This document shows positions 28,477 to 37,683 of a DNA stretch of 64,000 nucleotides, in pieces. The notes beneath the pieces are model-generated. The model worked only from the letters and a program-made list of their open reading frames with translations, made no database searches and was not told where the DNA came from. Origin of the DNA: JALYOK01 sp963840785 (GTDB taxonomy: Bacteria > Pseudomonadota > Gammaproteobacteria > Burkholderiales > JALYOK01); contig CAWJAF010000015.1 in the NCBI GenBank assembly GCA_963840785.1, forward strand, positions 1-64,000. Direction: 5' to 3'. Each line of letters starts with the position of its first letter. Position 1 is the stretch's first letter. The translations under genes were made by a program, and so were the position numbers.

Positions 28477-31032
28477 ATGAACAAGGGCACGCTTTTTAGT
28501 CTGGAAGTCAATCCGAAAATTCCGAGCCGGTTGCATCGCTTGGAAGAAATTGCGGACAATCTTTGGTACAGTTGGCATCGGCCAACACGCAGTTTGTTTT
28601 CGCGCCTTGATCGCCATTTGTGGCGCGCGGTCAACAATAATCCGAAAGAGTTTTTGCGTCGCGTTGACGAGCGCAATTTGATCGAAGCCTCGACCGATCA
28701 AGTTTTTCTTTCCAGCTTCAATCAAATCATTTCCGATTACGATTCCTACCACAACGAGCCGCTGCGCCGCGACGGTTCCGAATGGTTGCTGCGCAATGAT
28801 TTGATCGCCTATTTTTGTGCCGAGTTCGGCTTCCACGAAAGCTTTCCAATTTATTCCGGCGGCTTGGGCATTCTCGCTGGTGACCATTGCAAAGCGGCGA
28901 GCGATATGCGGCTGCCCTTCATCGCCGTGGGCTTGCTCTACCGACAAGGATACTTCCATCAACGCATCGACGGTGACGGCAATCAAATCGCGATTTACCA
29001 AGATGCCGATATGGATAAATTGCCGGTCAAACCTGCGCTTCGCGCGGACGGTAGCGACGTGATCGTGCATATCGATATGCCCGGCCGCACAGTGTACGCA
29101 AAGGTTTGGAGCGCTCGCGCCGGCCATGTGATTTTGTATTTGCTCGACACCAATCTCAAAGATAACAGCGAAGCCGATCGCGACATCACCCACCAACTGT
29201 ACGGCGGTGATCGCGAAATGCGCATTAAGCAAGAGATGGTACTGGGCGTCGGTGGCGTGCGCATGCTTCGCGAACTCGGCGTCAAGCCAACGGCATGGCA
29301 CATCAACGAGGGCCATGCCGCGTTCCTCGTCATTGCGCGCATTCGCAAGCTGATGCAGGAAGGCCTCGACTACGCGACAGCGCTGGAAGCAGTCGCCGCC
29401 AACACCGTGTTCACTACCCACACGCCGGTGCCCGCGGGCCACGATCATTTCACCCGCGATCAATTGATGCCTTACCTCGAGCCGCTGAGCCGCAACCCAA
29501 TGATTCCGGTCAATCAGCTTTACTCGTTGGGCTTGGTGAACGACAGTCAAGACTTCAACATGACCGCACTGGCGATTCGCGGCTCACGCTTTCAGAACGG
29601 CGTATCACGTATCCACGGCGATGTCTCGGCGCAGATTTGCGCGCCACTGTGGCCGGAAATTCAGCCGGAGGATAACCCCCTAAGCTACGTCACAAACGGC
29701 ATCCACGTGCCGACGTTTCTTGCCTGGGAATGGACCGAAGTGTTCGATCGCTATCTCGGACAGGAATGGCGCTACAGCCACGATCCGGCATTTTGGGCGC
29801 GCGTGGACGAAATTCCTGATCACATTTTTTGGAGCGTGCATCAAGCGCTGAAAGCGCGCATGTTAGACACCTTACACAAGCGCATCCGCCGACAACAGAT
29901 GCGCATCCATGGCAGCGACGCGCATCTTGATCGCCTGTTTCGCCACGCCGATCCGCTCGATCCTAACGTGCTCACCATCGGTTTCGCACGCCGCTTTGCG
30001 AGCTATAAACGCGCGACCATGTTGTTCGACAATCCCGACTGGTTGAAGAAAATCATTACCGCCGCCGATCGGCCCGTGTTATTCGTATTCGCCGGCAAGG
30101 CGCATCCCGCCGACAAACCTGGGCAAGATTTGATTCGCCACATCAGCTCCATCTCGCGCTCACCAGATTTTGCCGGACATATTTTGTTATGCGAAGGCTA
30201 TGATCTCGGCCTCGCGCGCCGCCTCGTTTCCGGCGTCGATGTCTGGCTCAACACGCCGCTTTATCCGCTCGAAGCCAGTGGTACGTCAGGTATGAAGGCC
30301 GGCATCAACGGCGTGATGAATTTCAGCATTCTCGACGGCTGGTGGGGCGAAGGCTATAACGGCAAAAATGGCTGGGCGATAAAGCCTGCCCCGGAGAATT
30401 GGGAAGAATATCGCCGTACTCGCGAAGAAGCGCAATCGATGTACGAAATTCTCGAAGACCAAATCGTGCCGATGTACTACGACCGCGGCAAGTTGGGTTA
30501 CTCCGACGCGTGGGTAAAAATGGCGAAGCATTCCATTTCGACTTTGCTGCCGCAGTTCAACTCGACGCGCATGGTCAGCGAATATCTCAGCAAATTTTAT
30601 CTCGCGGCGACGAAACAATGGCGGCGATTTTCCGACAATCAGTACGAAAACGCGTCGAAGCTATCGCTGTGGAAAGCGCGCATTAATGAAGCGTGGCGCG
30701 AAGTGCGTTTGCATCGGCGCGATACGCCCGTTAGGCGCATCGACTATGGCAATAGCCTGCGATTTGAAGTCGCGCTGCAACTGAATGGACTAACGCCCGA
30801 TGATATCGTCGTCGAGTTGCTACTTGGTCGCCCATTGGTTGGTCATGACCTCGATAAAAACAAACAGTTTCGTTTCCATTCCACCGGCACCTCGGACGAC
30901 GGCGGCGCACACATTTACGCGTTGGAATTAAAACCCGAATTGTGCGGCAGTCTCGACTACAAAATTCGCGCCTATCCGTGGCATGAACTGATGACGCATC
31001 CGCTGGAAATGGGATTGATGGTTTGGTTATAA
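28477..31032 (+). CDS. glgP: Alpha-glucan (glycogen) phosphorylase, DUF3417-containing type
   Basis: Intact, 851 residues. N-terminal DUF3417 (RLHRLEEIADNLWYSWHRPTRSLFSRL), then the GT35 catalytic region with AEFGFHESFPIYSGGLGILAGDH, HINEGHAAFLVIARI, TTHTPVPAGHDHF, FARRFASYKRATMLF and the PLP-lysine motif SGTSGMKAGINGVMNFSILDGWWGEG. Releases glucose-1-phosphate from glycogen or maltodextrin in the cytoplasm. Other glycogen genes are not in the window. A C-terminal beta-rich extension (about 760-851) is usual for this subgroup. Confidence 0.93.
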   Translation: MNKGTLFSLEVNPKIPSRLHRLEEIADNLWYSWHRPTRSLFSRLDRHLWRAVNNNPKEFLRRVDERNLIEASTDQVFLSSFNQIISDYDSYHNEPLRRDGSEWLLRNDLIAYFCAEFGFHESFPIYSGGLGILAGDHCKAASDMRLPFIAVGLLYRQGYFHQRIDGDGNQIAIYQDADMDKLPVKPALRADGSDVIVHIDMPGRTVYAKVWSARAGHVILYLLDTNLKDNSEADRDITHQLYGGDREMRIKQEMVLGVGGVRMLRELGVKPTAWHINEGHAAFLVIARIRKLMQEGLDYATALEAVAANTVFTTHTPVPAGHDHFTRDQLMPYLEPLSRNPMIPVNQLYSLGLVNDSQDFNMTALAIRGSRFQNGVSRIHGDVSAQICAPLWPEIQPEDNPLSYVTNGIHVPTFLAWEWTEVFDRYLGQEWRYSHDPAFWARVDEIPDHIFWSVHQALKARMLDTLHKRIRRQQMRIHGSDAHLDRLFRHADPLDPNVLTIGFARRFASYKRATMLFDNPDWLKKIITAADRPVLFVFAGKAHPADKPGQDLIRHISSISRSPDFAGHILLCEGYDLGLARRLVSGVDVWLNTPLYPLEASGTSGMKAGINGVMNFSILDGWWGEGYNGKNGWAIKPAPENWEEYRRTREEAQSMYEILEDQIVPMYYDRGKLGYSDAWVKMAKHSISTLLPQFNSTRMVSEYLSKFYLAATKQWRRFSDNQYENASKLSLWKARINEAWREVRLHRRDTPVRRIDYGNSLRFEVALQLNGLTPDDIVVELLLGRPLVGHDLDKNKQFRFHSTGTSDDGGAHIYALELKPELCGSLDYKIRAYPWHELMTHPLEMGLMVWL

Positions 31033-31072
31033 AAATGTAGCCCGGATGTAGCAAAGCGAAATCCGGGGGCGC
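31033..31072. repeat. Short repeat GTAGCCCGGATGTAGC...CCGGG
   Basis: TGTAGCCCGGATGTAGCAAA followed by GCGAAATCCGGGGGCGCG: CCCGGAT and ATCCGGG form a 7-bp stem around the GTAGCAAAGCGAA loop. Directly follows the glgP stop, so it could also act as an attenuator. Only this copy is seen in the window. Confidence 0.5.
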
Positions 31073-31101
31073 GAAAAAGTCTGAAGCAAATCTTGCAACC
31101 C

Positions 31102-31644
31102 ATGAAATTCCTCGACCACATCGAAGAGTGGCTCATCGCCTCGCTGATAGCGATTGCCACCCTGATCATCTTCGTCGCAGTGCTGCATCGCTACGCCTCG
31201 GGCATCGCTTTTTTCCAAGACGCCGCCCTTGCCATCAACATGAGTTGGGCGCAGGAATTGTGCATCTATCTTTTCGTATGGATGGCGAAATTCGGCGCGG
31301 CCTATGGCGTGCGCACCGGCATTCATGTCGGCGTCGATGTGTTGATCAATCGCCTAAGCGAGCGCAAGCGCGCGCTGTTCGTTTACTTTGGCCTGTTCGC
31401 CGGTGCGCTGTTCACCGGCATCATCGGCTTTCTCGGCACAAAACTCGTATTAGGTATTTATGAAACAGGGCAGACGTCGGCAGATCTGGAATTGCCGATG
31501 TGGCTGGTCTACCTCGCGATTCCGCTCGGCTCGTTCTTGATGTGTTTCCGCTTTCTCCAAGTCGCGTGGAATTTCCGTCGTACCGGCGAATTGCCGCGCC
31601 ACGAAGTCGCTCACGTAGAAGGCTTGGAGCCGGAGAGGGCATGA
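31102..31644 (+). CDS. dctQ: TRAP transporter small permease (DctQ)
   Basis: About 180 residues with four membrane helices (about 10-32, 50-68, 90-112, 135-155). The family motif around SWAQELCIYLFVWMAKFGAAYGVRTGIHVGVDV is clear. Partners with the large DctM permease, whose start overlaps its stop (ATGA). The substrate is likely an organic acid. No DctP binding-protein gene is adjacent; the upstream gene is glgP. Confidence 0.9.
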   Translation: MKFLDHIEEWLIASLIAIATLIIFVAVLHRYASGIAFFQDAALAINMSWAQELCIYLFVWMAKFGAAYGVRTGIHVGVDVLINRLSERKRALFVYFGLFAGALFTGIIGFLGTKLVLGIYETGQTSADLELPMWLVYLAIPLGSFLMCFRFLQVAWNFRRTGELPRHEVAHVEGLEPERA

Positions 31645-32924
31645 GCGCGTACATCATCTTCGGCCTGCTGATTGCGTTCATGCTCACCGGCATGCCGATT
31701 TCGATCGCACTCGGCCTAACGGTGCTGGCATTTCTGTTTGGCCTTAGCGATATTCCGATCGAAACCGTCGCGCTGAAGTTATTCACCGGAATCGAAAAGT
31801 TCGAGATCATGGCGATCCCATTTTTCATTCTCGCCGGAAATTTTTTAACCCACGGCGGCGTCGCGCGGCGCATGATCCGCTTCGCCACCAGCATGGTGGG
31901 CCATTGGTACGGTGGTCTGGGCTTAGCTGGCGTACTTGCTTGCGCGTTGTTCGCGGCGGTGTCCGGCTCAAGCCCCGCGACGGTGGTCGCGATCGGTTCC
32001 ATTTTGTTACCCGCCATGGCGAAGCAAGGGTTCCCCCCGCGCTTCGGCGCCGGCGTCATCACCACATCAGGCTCGCTGGGCATCCTCATTCCGCCTTCGA
32101 TCGTGATGGTTATTTATGCGGTGTCGACCAACACCTCCGTCGGCAAATTATTCATGGCCGGCGTGATTCCCGGCTTGGTGCTCGCGACGCTGCTCGGCCT
32201 CACGACTTGGTATCGCGCACGTAGGAACGACTATCCGCGCCTAACTCGCGCAACCTGGCGCGAACGTTTCGTCGCACTTCGCGATAGCTTTTGGGGATTG
32301 CTGCTAATCGTAGTAGTGATCGGCGGTATTTATTCAGGCATCTTCACACCAACCGAAGCGGCAGCGATGAGTGCCGTGTATGCCTTCATCGTGGCGGTGT
32401 TTGTCTACAAAGATTTGACCTTACGCCAAGTGCCAAAAGTGCTGCTCGACTCCGCCAGCATGAGCGCAATGCTGCTCTATATCATCACCAATGCCGTGCT
32501 GTTTTCATTCCTGATGACCTACGAAAATATACCGCAGGCGATGGCGGAATGGTTACTAAGCATGGGCCTTGGCACCGTCGGATTTTTGCTGATGGTCAAT
32601 CTATTGCTGCTGCTCGCGGGCAACGTCATGGAGCCCTCCTCCATCGTGCTGATCCTCGCGCCAATTCTATTTCCCGTCGCGATGCAACTTGGTATCGATC
32701 CGATCCATTTCGGTATTCTGATCGTCGTCAATATGGAAATCGGCATGTGTCATCCGCCGGTCGGGCTGAATCTTTATGTGGCAAGTGGCATTACGAAAAT
32801 GGGCATCACCGAATTGACCATTGCCGTATGGCCGTGGCTGCTGACCATGCTCGCATTTTTGTTGCTCGTGACTTACTGGCCGCCGCTTTCGCTGTGGCTG
32901 CCGACGCAATTGGGGATGATGTAA
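31641..32924 (+). CDS. dctM: TRAP transporter large permease (DctM)
   Basis: Intact, 427 residues, 11-12 membrane helices. Typical segments: FGLLIAFMLTGMPISIALGL, GIEKFEIMAIPFFILAGNFLTHGGVARRM, AAVSGSSPATVVAIGSILLPAM, SLGILIPPSIVMVIYAVSTNTSVGKLF, GIFTPTEAAAMSAVYAF, and HPPVGLNLYVASGI. Sodium-coupled solute import with DctQ and a periplasmic DctP, the latter missing here. Four-base overlap with dctQ indicates translational coupling. Confidence 0.93.
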   Translation: MSAYIIFGLLIAFMLTGMPISIALGLTVLAFLFGLSDIPIETVALKLFTGIEKFEIMAIPFFILAGNFLTHGGVARRMIRFATSMVGHWYGGLGLAGVLACALFAAVSGSSPATVVAIGSILLPAMAKQGFPPRFGAGVITTSGSLGILIPPSIVMVIYAVSTNTSVGKLFMAGVIPGLVLATLLGLTTWYRARRNDYPRLTRATWRERFVALRDSFWGLLLIVVVIGGIYSGIFTPTEAAAMSAVYAFIVAVFVYKDLTLRQVPKVLLDSASMSAMLLYIITNAVLFSFLMTYENIPQAMAEWLLSMGLGTVGFLLMVNLLLLLAGNVMEPSSIVLILAPILFPVAMQLGIDPIHFGILIVVNMEIGMCHPPVGLNLYVASGITKMGITELTIAVWPWLLTMLAFLLLVTYWPPLSLWLPTQLGMM

Positions 32925-32931
32925 ACAGGTA

Positions 32932-32983
32932 GGGTGCATTTTATGCACCGTTCAAAACCATTGGTGCATAAATGCACCCTAAA
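32932..32983. repeat. Inverted repeat, AGGGTGCAT...TGCACC family
   Basis: TAGGGTGCATTTTATGCACC, then a short centre, then GGTGCATAAATGCACCCTA. Each arm is itself a small palindrome (TGCAT..ATGCA). A second copy lies at 42453-42501. Downstream of dctM and between convergent genes. Confidence 0.85.
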
Positions 32984-33074
32984 GACCTCGCCAAGAACAA
33001 ATACCAGAGCGGCTCTCAGGACATGCTTGCCACAAGCAGGCATCCAGGTCGGGTCTCCTGGCGTAATGCGTTCT

Positions 33075-33854
33075 CTAAATAAAGTGTTCCAGTACCTCGT
33101 GACTCAGATAAACCGTGCCGATACCGAGCGCGATCAGCAAAATTTGTTGCGCCGTCTCCGCCAGTTCGGCGCGCCGATGCAAGCCGGGAATCAAATCCGC
33201 AACTGCAACGTAAATCATGCTCGCTGCCGCAAATGCCAGCAAAGTCGGCACCATATCTTGCATTGATTGCAGTGCGAAATAAGCCAGCAGCCCCCCTACT
33301 AAAGTCGCGAGGCTGGAGATAATGTTGAGCGTGAACGCTTTCGCTTTGCTGTAACCGGAATGCAGCAACACCAAAAAATCGCCAACCTCTTGCGGAATCT
33401 CGTGCGCGATCATCGCAAACGCCGTCACCAAGCCTAGCTTCACGTCCGTCATAAACGCGGCGGCAATTAACACACCATCGACAAAATTGTGAAATGTGTC
33501 GCCGACGATAATCATCATGCCGCTGCGACCGTGATCGTGGCCGTCGTCCAAATGATGCTCGCCGTGGCCGAAATCGTGAGCATGATTGTGGCGCCACAAC
33601 ACTAATTTTTCTAACACGAAAAAAAACAACAAGCCCAGCATCACTGTGGTCGTCGCAGCGGGGACATCTTTGGCATGTTCGAACGCGTGCGGTAGCGTTT
33701 CCAGGAACGCCGCACCGAGCAATGCGCCTACGGCGTAGCTTACCAACACCGGCATCCAAGCCGGCCGTGCTGCGAACGCAAACAGTGCCGCGCAAAGCAC
33801 CGACAACACGCCGCCGGCGAGGCTAACTAGAATGATCCAGGAAAGGGTGGACAT
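33075..33854 (-). CDS. ZIP-family divalent metal transporter
   Basis: Intact, 259 residues, eight membrane helices. A His-rich cytoplasmic loop HNHAHDFGHGEHHLDDGHDHG lies between helices 3 and 4 (about 88-108). The metal site in helices 4 and 5 is GDTFHNFVDGVLIAAAF and AMIAHEIPQEVGDFLVLL. Imports zinc or related metals into the cytoplasm. No metal regulator is adjacent. An open frame in the same span on the minus strand in another frame is a shadow. Confidence 0.9.
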   Translation of the reverse strand: MSTLSWIILVSLAGGVLSVLCAALFAFAARPAWMPVLVSYAVGALLGAAFLETLPHAFEHAKDVPAATTTVMLGLLFFFVLEKLVLWRHNHAHDFGHGEHHLDDGHDHGRSGMMIIVGDTFHNFVDGVLIAAAFMTDVKLGLVTAFAMIAHEIPQEVGDFLVLLHSGYSKAKAFTLNIISSLATLVGGLLAYFALQSMQDMVPTLLAFAAASMIYVAVADLIPGLHRRAELAETAQQILLIALGIGTVYLSHEVLEHFI

Positions 33855-33960
33855 GAAAACGTTCGGATTATTGTTTCACAATTATACGGAGGAATGCCGA
33901 ACGCAGCGATGACCTACATCCCTCCCCTTCGAGGGGAGAGATGGGTCTAACCAAAAACAA

Positions 33961-34863
33961 TTAACCCTTCGAAATGTCGCTAAAACTCTTACCTTTAAGT
34001 TCAGCAATTTTGCTCTGGATTTCCTGACTATACTTGTCCTTCATCGTGCCGGCGTCCGCCACGATTTTGGAAAAAGTTTCCTTCAATTGCGCCATATCGA
34101 TTTTCCGTCCGCTGGCATAATATTTCTTTGCAACTTGCCCCAACGCGTACGTTACCGCGAACGACATACCGGAACTCGCCGCCTGACGCCCCGCACCACC
34201 CAATACGCCGCCGAGGATTTTGCGCGCCACTACTTCGAGAAATTGTGAGGTCATGCCGATGCCCAACGTGCCGGCAAAATCTTTGATGTAACTCTGATCC
34301 AATTCGAAACCGAAATTTTGCCCGATGCGATAGACCATGCGCATCTGCAACGGAATAATCGCGAGCGTCGACAGGGTTTCGGGCATCAATTCCAGCGCCG
34401 CATTGACGATGGCGGCTTTGCGTATCATCTCGTCCATTTCCGCTTCGCTCATTTTCGGTGCGGCGCTTGCCGGCGCACCCGCTGGGACCGGTAATTGCGC
34501 CACCGCCTCCGCTTCTTTGTGATATTTGCTCACTACGTCGGGCGCTAAGTTTAATGACTGCGCCAGTGCGGCTAAGAATTTTTTCTCCAATTCGTTCGTC
34601 GCGCCATCGGCATTGCTTGCGCCAACCGCCAATTCGTATGCGGCTTCCTTTGCATCGGCACTTTGCAATTGGCCTGCGGCCTCTGGCAAACTAATCTTGC
34701 GTAGCAACACATCGTGATAGATTTCATCAACGTTGAGCGCGGTGCCGGCAAACGACGCCGCGAGTTTTTCAATCGCGCCGCGCTCCTGTTCAGTGCGGTT
34801 TCCGTCGGCAAGCGCGGCCATCATCGCGATCGATAAAATTGCTTTTTGCTCTTGATCAGTCAT
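33961..34863 (-). CDS. TerB-like N-terminal domain fused to DUF697-like hydrophobic domain
   Basis: 300 residues. The ATG at 34863 follows GGAGAC and is preferred to the TTG at 34875. Residues 5-105: TerB/DjlA-like helical domain (AILSIAMMAALADGNRTEQERGAIEKLAA, and a second half GASNADGATNELEKKFLAALAQ). Residues 140-250: DUF697-like helices (MRKAAIVNAALELMPETL, MRMVYRIGQNFGFELDQSYIKDFAGTLG). C-terminal helix AELKGKSFSDI. The fusion resembles YcjF/TerB-type stress or membrane-associated proteins; function unknown. Stand-alone, flanked by ZIP and MBL genes. Confidence 0.75.
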   Translation of the reverse strand: MTDQEQKAILSIAMMAALADGNRTEQERGAIEKLAASFAGTALNVDEIYHDVLLRKISLPEAAGQLQSADAKEAAYELAVGASNADGATNELEKKFLAALAQSLNLAPDVVSKYHKEAEAVAQLPVPAGAPASAAPKMSEAEMDEMIRKAAIVNAALELMPETLSTLAIIPLQMRMVYRIGQNFGFELDQSYIKDFAGTLGIGMTSQFLEVVARKILGGVLGGAGRQAASSGMSFAVTYALGQVAKKYYASGRKIDMAQLKETFSKIVADAGTMKDKYSQEIQSKIAELKGKSFSDISKG

Positions 34864-34982
34864 CGTTGTCTCCAAGAAAATTTGAGGTCAAAATATCGTA
34901 GGTGTTTGTCCACTCATATGGGGACGGCCTACTGAGATTTCAACAAACCTGCTATGCTGAAACCTTAATTTGATCGCCCATT

Positions 34983-36020
34983 ATGACCCAAACACAACTG
35001 AACGCTTTGACCTTCCCCTTTGCCGACGTTCCGGCGCCGACGCAAGCAACCGAAGTTGCTCCGGGTATTTTTTGGATACGTATGCCTCTGCCGTTCGCAC
35101 TTAATCATATTAATTTGTGGTTATTACGCGATGGTGACGGTTGGACGCTGGTCGATTGCGGTTTCGGCATCGACGCGACGCTGGCACTGTGGGAACAAAT
35201 TTTTGCCACCTTGCTCGACGGGAAAAAGATTCAGCGCATCATTGTCACCCATTATCATCCGGACCATGTCGGCTGTGCCGGCTGGTTGCAGCAGCGCTGG
35301 AATTGCGAAGTGTGGATGACGGAAACGGAATATCTGTCGGCCCACGCGGCAGTGGCCGACGGTGGTGGCGATTCGATCAGCCGCGCGACTGAGTTGTTTC
35401 GTCGCCATGGCTTGACTGGTGAGCGATTGGAATCCAACGCGGTGCGCAAAAACAATTATAAAAAGGGTGTGCCCTCGTTGCCCTATTCGTTCCGCCGCAT
35501 TCTCGAAGGTGACGTAATCAGCGTCGATGGAAAAAGCTGGCGCGTGATCGTCGGGCGCGGCCATGCGCCGGAGCACGCGATTCTCTATTGCGCGGAAAAC
35601 AACGTCATGATTTCCGGCGACCAAGTATTGCCGAAGATCAGCACCAATGTTGGCGTATGGCCATCACAACCGTATGGCGATCCGCTGAAATTGTTTTTGG
35701 ATTCGATGGATAAGTTTGCAGATTTGCCCAAGGATGTGTTGATTCTGCCATCACACGGCCCGGTGTTCCGTGGCCTGCACGAGCGGCTCGGCCAATTAAA
35801 ACAGCATCACGACGATCGTCTTGCGGAAGTAGTCGAGGCCTGCGTGGAACCGAAAACTGCGGCGGCGTTGTTGCCGGTGTTATTTCGGCGCGAGCTGGAC
35901 GCACATCAGGTGGTGTTTGCGATGGGCGAGGCGATCGCGCATTTGAATTATTTGATGTATGGCGGGCGGTTGGCGCGTAGTGAAAATGACGACGGCGTGC
36001 TGCATTTTTCGCAGCCGTAG
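34983..36020 (+). CDS. Metallo-beta-lactamase-fold hydrolase
   Basis: Intact, 345 residues. Metal motif THYHPDHVGCAGWL (HxHxDH) at about residue 92-97, further ligands in GRGHAPEHAILYC and SGDQVLPKISTNVGVWP, and the C-terminal PSHGPVFRGLHERL with the last His. A C-terminal helical domain (about 280-345: LFRRELDAHQVVFAMGEAIAHLNYLMYGGR) marks the LACTB2/glyoxalase II-like subgroup that includes acyl-CoA thioester or RNA hydrolases. Substrate unknown. Divergent from the TerB-like gene. Confidence 0.85.
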   Translation: MTQTQLNALTFPFADVPAPTQATEVAPGIFWIRMPLPFALNHINLWLLRDGDGWTLVDCGFGIDATLALWEQIFATLLDGKKIQRIIVTHYHPDHVGCAGWLQQRWNCEVWMTETEYLSAHAAVADGGGDSISRATELFRRHGLTGERLESNAVRKNNYKKGVPSLPYSFRRILEGDVISVDGKSWRVIVGRGHAPEHAILYCAENNVMISGDQVLPKISTNVGVWPSQPYGDPLKLFLDSMDKFADLPKDVLILPSHGPVFRGLHERLGQLKQHHDDRLAEVVEACVEPKTAAALLPVLFRRELDAHQVVFAMGEAIAHLNYLMYGGRLARSENDDGVLHFSQP

Positions 36021-36047
36021 TTTCTCGCAATCACCATGATTTTACTG

Positions 36048-36112
36048 TCATTCGCGCGAAAGCGGGAATCCATTCTGCGTTGGCTAAATGGATCCTCGCC
36101 TTCGCGGGGATG
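36048..36112. repeat. Palindromic repeat, GTCATTCxCGCGAAAGCGGG family
   Basis: TGTCATTCGCGCGAAAGCGG with GAATCCATTC on the left and ATGGATCCTCGCCTTCGCGG with GGATGA on the right. It overlaps the 3' end of the ATL gene on the minus strand and supplies its stop codon at 36084-36086. Confidence 0.8.
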
Positions 36113-36494
36113 AGTGTCTGGCCTTGGGCCACACATCGGGTCCAAATAGCGCCGTCGACGGTTGCCACTGAAACACGATCAAGTCGACCTTCCCCTTCGC
36201 ATCAAATTGAATGCCTTCTTTCTCCAGCAGCACCCGCTGTCGCTCATCACCGTTGCCGTGACTGCGCGCACTGATCATCCCCTGCGAGTTGATCACACGC
36301 TGCCACGGCACGCGTGAACCTTCCGGCACCGCTGCCATCGCATACCCGACCATTCGCGCCGTGCAGCGGCCAACGATGCGGGCGATTTGGCCATAGGACG
36401 CTACTTTACCTCTTGGGATGCGTTTCACTACGGCATATATCCGCTCATGCCCTACCGGTGCGGCCTCTGGCGATGCATGCCCCGAGACCCGCAT
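36084..36494 (-). CDS. Alkyltransferase-like (ATL) DNA-repair protein
   Basis: 136 residues, MGMT/Ogt fold. The helix-turn-helix and active-site segments are RIPRGKVASYGQIARIVG and GSRVPWQRVINSQGMISA; the alkyl-acceptor Cys of PCHRV is Trp64 (PWQRV), the defining change of ATL proteins, which bind O6-alkylguanine and pass it to nucleotide excision repair without transferring the alkyl group. Start one base after the VWA-protein stop (36496), so co-transcribed with the MoxR/VWA pair. The last 24 residues or so, ending SSPRRRGSI, come from an intergenic palindromic repeat and are not part of the family domain, which ends at about IVFQWQP. Confidence 0.85.
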   Translation of the reverse strand: MRVSGHASPEAAPVGHERIYAVVKRIPRGKVASYGQIARIVGRCTARMVGYAMAAVPEGSRVPWQRVINSQGMISARSHGNGDERQRVLLEKEGIQFDAKGKVDLIVFQWQPSTALFGPDVWPKARHSSPRRRGSI

Positions 36495-36495
36495 G

Positions 36496-37674
36496 CTACT
36501 TGGCTAACAGCTTAGTGGCTTGTTCCAGCCCTTTGATGGTGAGCGGGAACATGCGATCGCCCATGATCTGCTTGGTGAGTTTCAGCGACGAGGTGTAATC
36601 CCAATGGCCTTCCGGCGTCGGGTTCAGCCACGCGCTGTGTTTGTAGTGATTGAGCAGGCGATTGATCCACGTCACGCCCGGCTCTTCGTTGTTGTGCTCG
36701 ACGCTGCCGCCCGGCTCCATGATTTCGTATGGGCTCATCGTCGCGTCGCCGACGAAAATAATTTTGTAATCGGGCCCGTATTTTCGAATCACATCCAACG
36801 TCGAAGTCCGCTCGCTGAAGCGACGGCGATTGTCTTTCCACACCGATTCGTAAACGAAATTGTGAAAATAAAAATATTCCAGATGTTTGAGTTCGGTCTT
36901 CACCGCCGAAAATAATTCCTCACACACTTTGATGTGATCGTCCATCGAACCACCGATGTCGAGGAACAACAACACCTTCACTTTGTTGTGTAACTCGGGA
37001 CGCATTTTGATGTCGAGATATCCCGCGTTATTCGCCGTCGACTGAATCGTATTCGGCAAATCGAATTCGTCCGGCGCGCCTTCGCGCGCAAAGCGACGTA
37101 AGCGGCGTAGCGCGATTTTGATATTGCGCGTACCGAGTTCAACTTGATCGTCGAGATTGCGATATTCGCGCTGATCCCACACCTTCACGGCGCGGCGATT
37201 GCGGCCGCCGTCTTGCCCGATGCGTACGCCTTCCGGGTTATAACCGTAGGCCCCAAACGGCGAGGTGCCCGCCGTGCCAATCCATTTGCTACCGCCTTGA
37301 TGACGGCCCTTTTGTTCTTCGAGGCGCTTTTTCAGTGTCTCCATCAATTTATCAAAACCACCTAGGGCTTCGATGAGTTTTTTCTCTTCGTCCGTCAGTA
37401 CTTTTTCTGCGAGCTTGCGCAGCCATTCTTCCGGGAGTTCTTTGCCGATTAAATCATCGAGTTTTTCAACGCCTTTGAAATACTCCGCAAAGGCGCGATC
37501 AAAACGATCGAAGTGGGCTTCGTTTTTAACTAAACAGATGCGCGACAGATGGTAGAAATCGTCAACGTTGCCGTAAATCACTTGCTTGTCGAGACCGTCA
37601 AGCAAATTTAATAGCTCGCGAATCGTGCAAGGCACGCCGCCTTTTTTTAACGTGAAGAAGAAGTCGATTAGCAT
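36496..37674 (-). CDS. VWA-domain protein (CoxE-like), partner of MoxR-type ATPase
   Basis: Intact, 392 residues. N-terminal helical part LIDFFFTLKKGGVPCTIRELLNLLDGL, a charged middle (about 95-190) with GRHQGGSKWIGTAGTSPFGAYGYNPEG, and a C-terminal VWA domain from about 235 with MIDAS-like LLFLDIGGSMDDHIKVCEEL (first Ser replaced by Gly: DxGGS) and FVGDATMSPYEIMEPGG. MoxR-VWA pairs act as metal-insertion or protein-remodelling chaperones. The gene follows the AAA+ gene with a 54-base gap containing a palindrome. Cytoplasmic. Confidence 0.88.
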   Translation of the reverse strand: MLIDFFFTLKKGGVPCTIRELLNLLDGLDKQVIYGNVDDFYHLSRICLVKNEAHFDRFDRAFAEYFKGVEKLDDLIGKELPEEWLRKLAEKVLTDEEKKLIEALGGFDKLMETLKKRLEEQKGRHQGGSKWIGTAGTSPFGAYGYNPEGVRIGQDGGRNRRAVKVWDQREYRNLDDQVELGTRNIKIALRRLRRFAREGAPDEFDLPNTIQSTANNAGYLDIKMRPELHNKVKVLLFLDIGGSMDDHIKVCEELFSAVKTELKHLEYFYFHNFVYESVWKDNRRRFSERTSTLDVIRKYGPDYKIIFVGDATMSPYEIMEPGGSVEHNNEEPGVTWINRLLNHYKHSAWLNPTPEGHWDYTSSLKLTKQIMGDRMFPLTIKGLEQATKLLAK

Positions 37675-37683
37675 GGTTTGTTT

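Noticed and set aside
28435..29550. 371-codon open frame on the minus strand opposite glgP
   Set aside because: Entirely antisense to a perfect glycogen phosphorylase; composition is typical of antisense of GC-skewed third positions and no ribosome-binding site is present.
33016..33795. 259-codon open frame on the minus strand overlapping the ZIP transporter
   Set aside because: It lies in another frame of the ZIP gene, is Arg/Cys-rich with no family resemblance, and the ZIP frame has all motifs; a shadow frame in GC-rich coding DNA.
36084..36494. Ogt/MGMT methyltransferase
   Set aside because: The alkyl-acceptor cysteine is replaced by Trp64 in the PWQRV motif, so it cannot transfer alkyl groups; it is an ATL protein.
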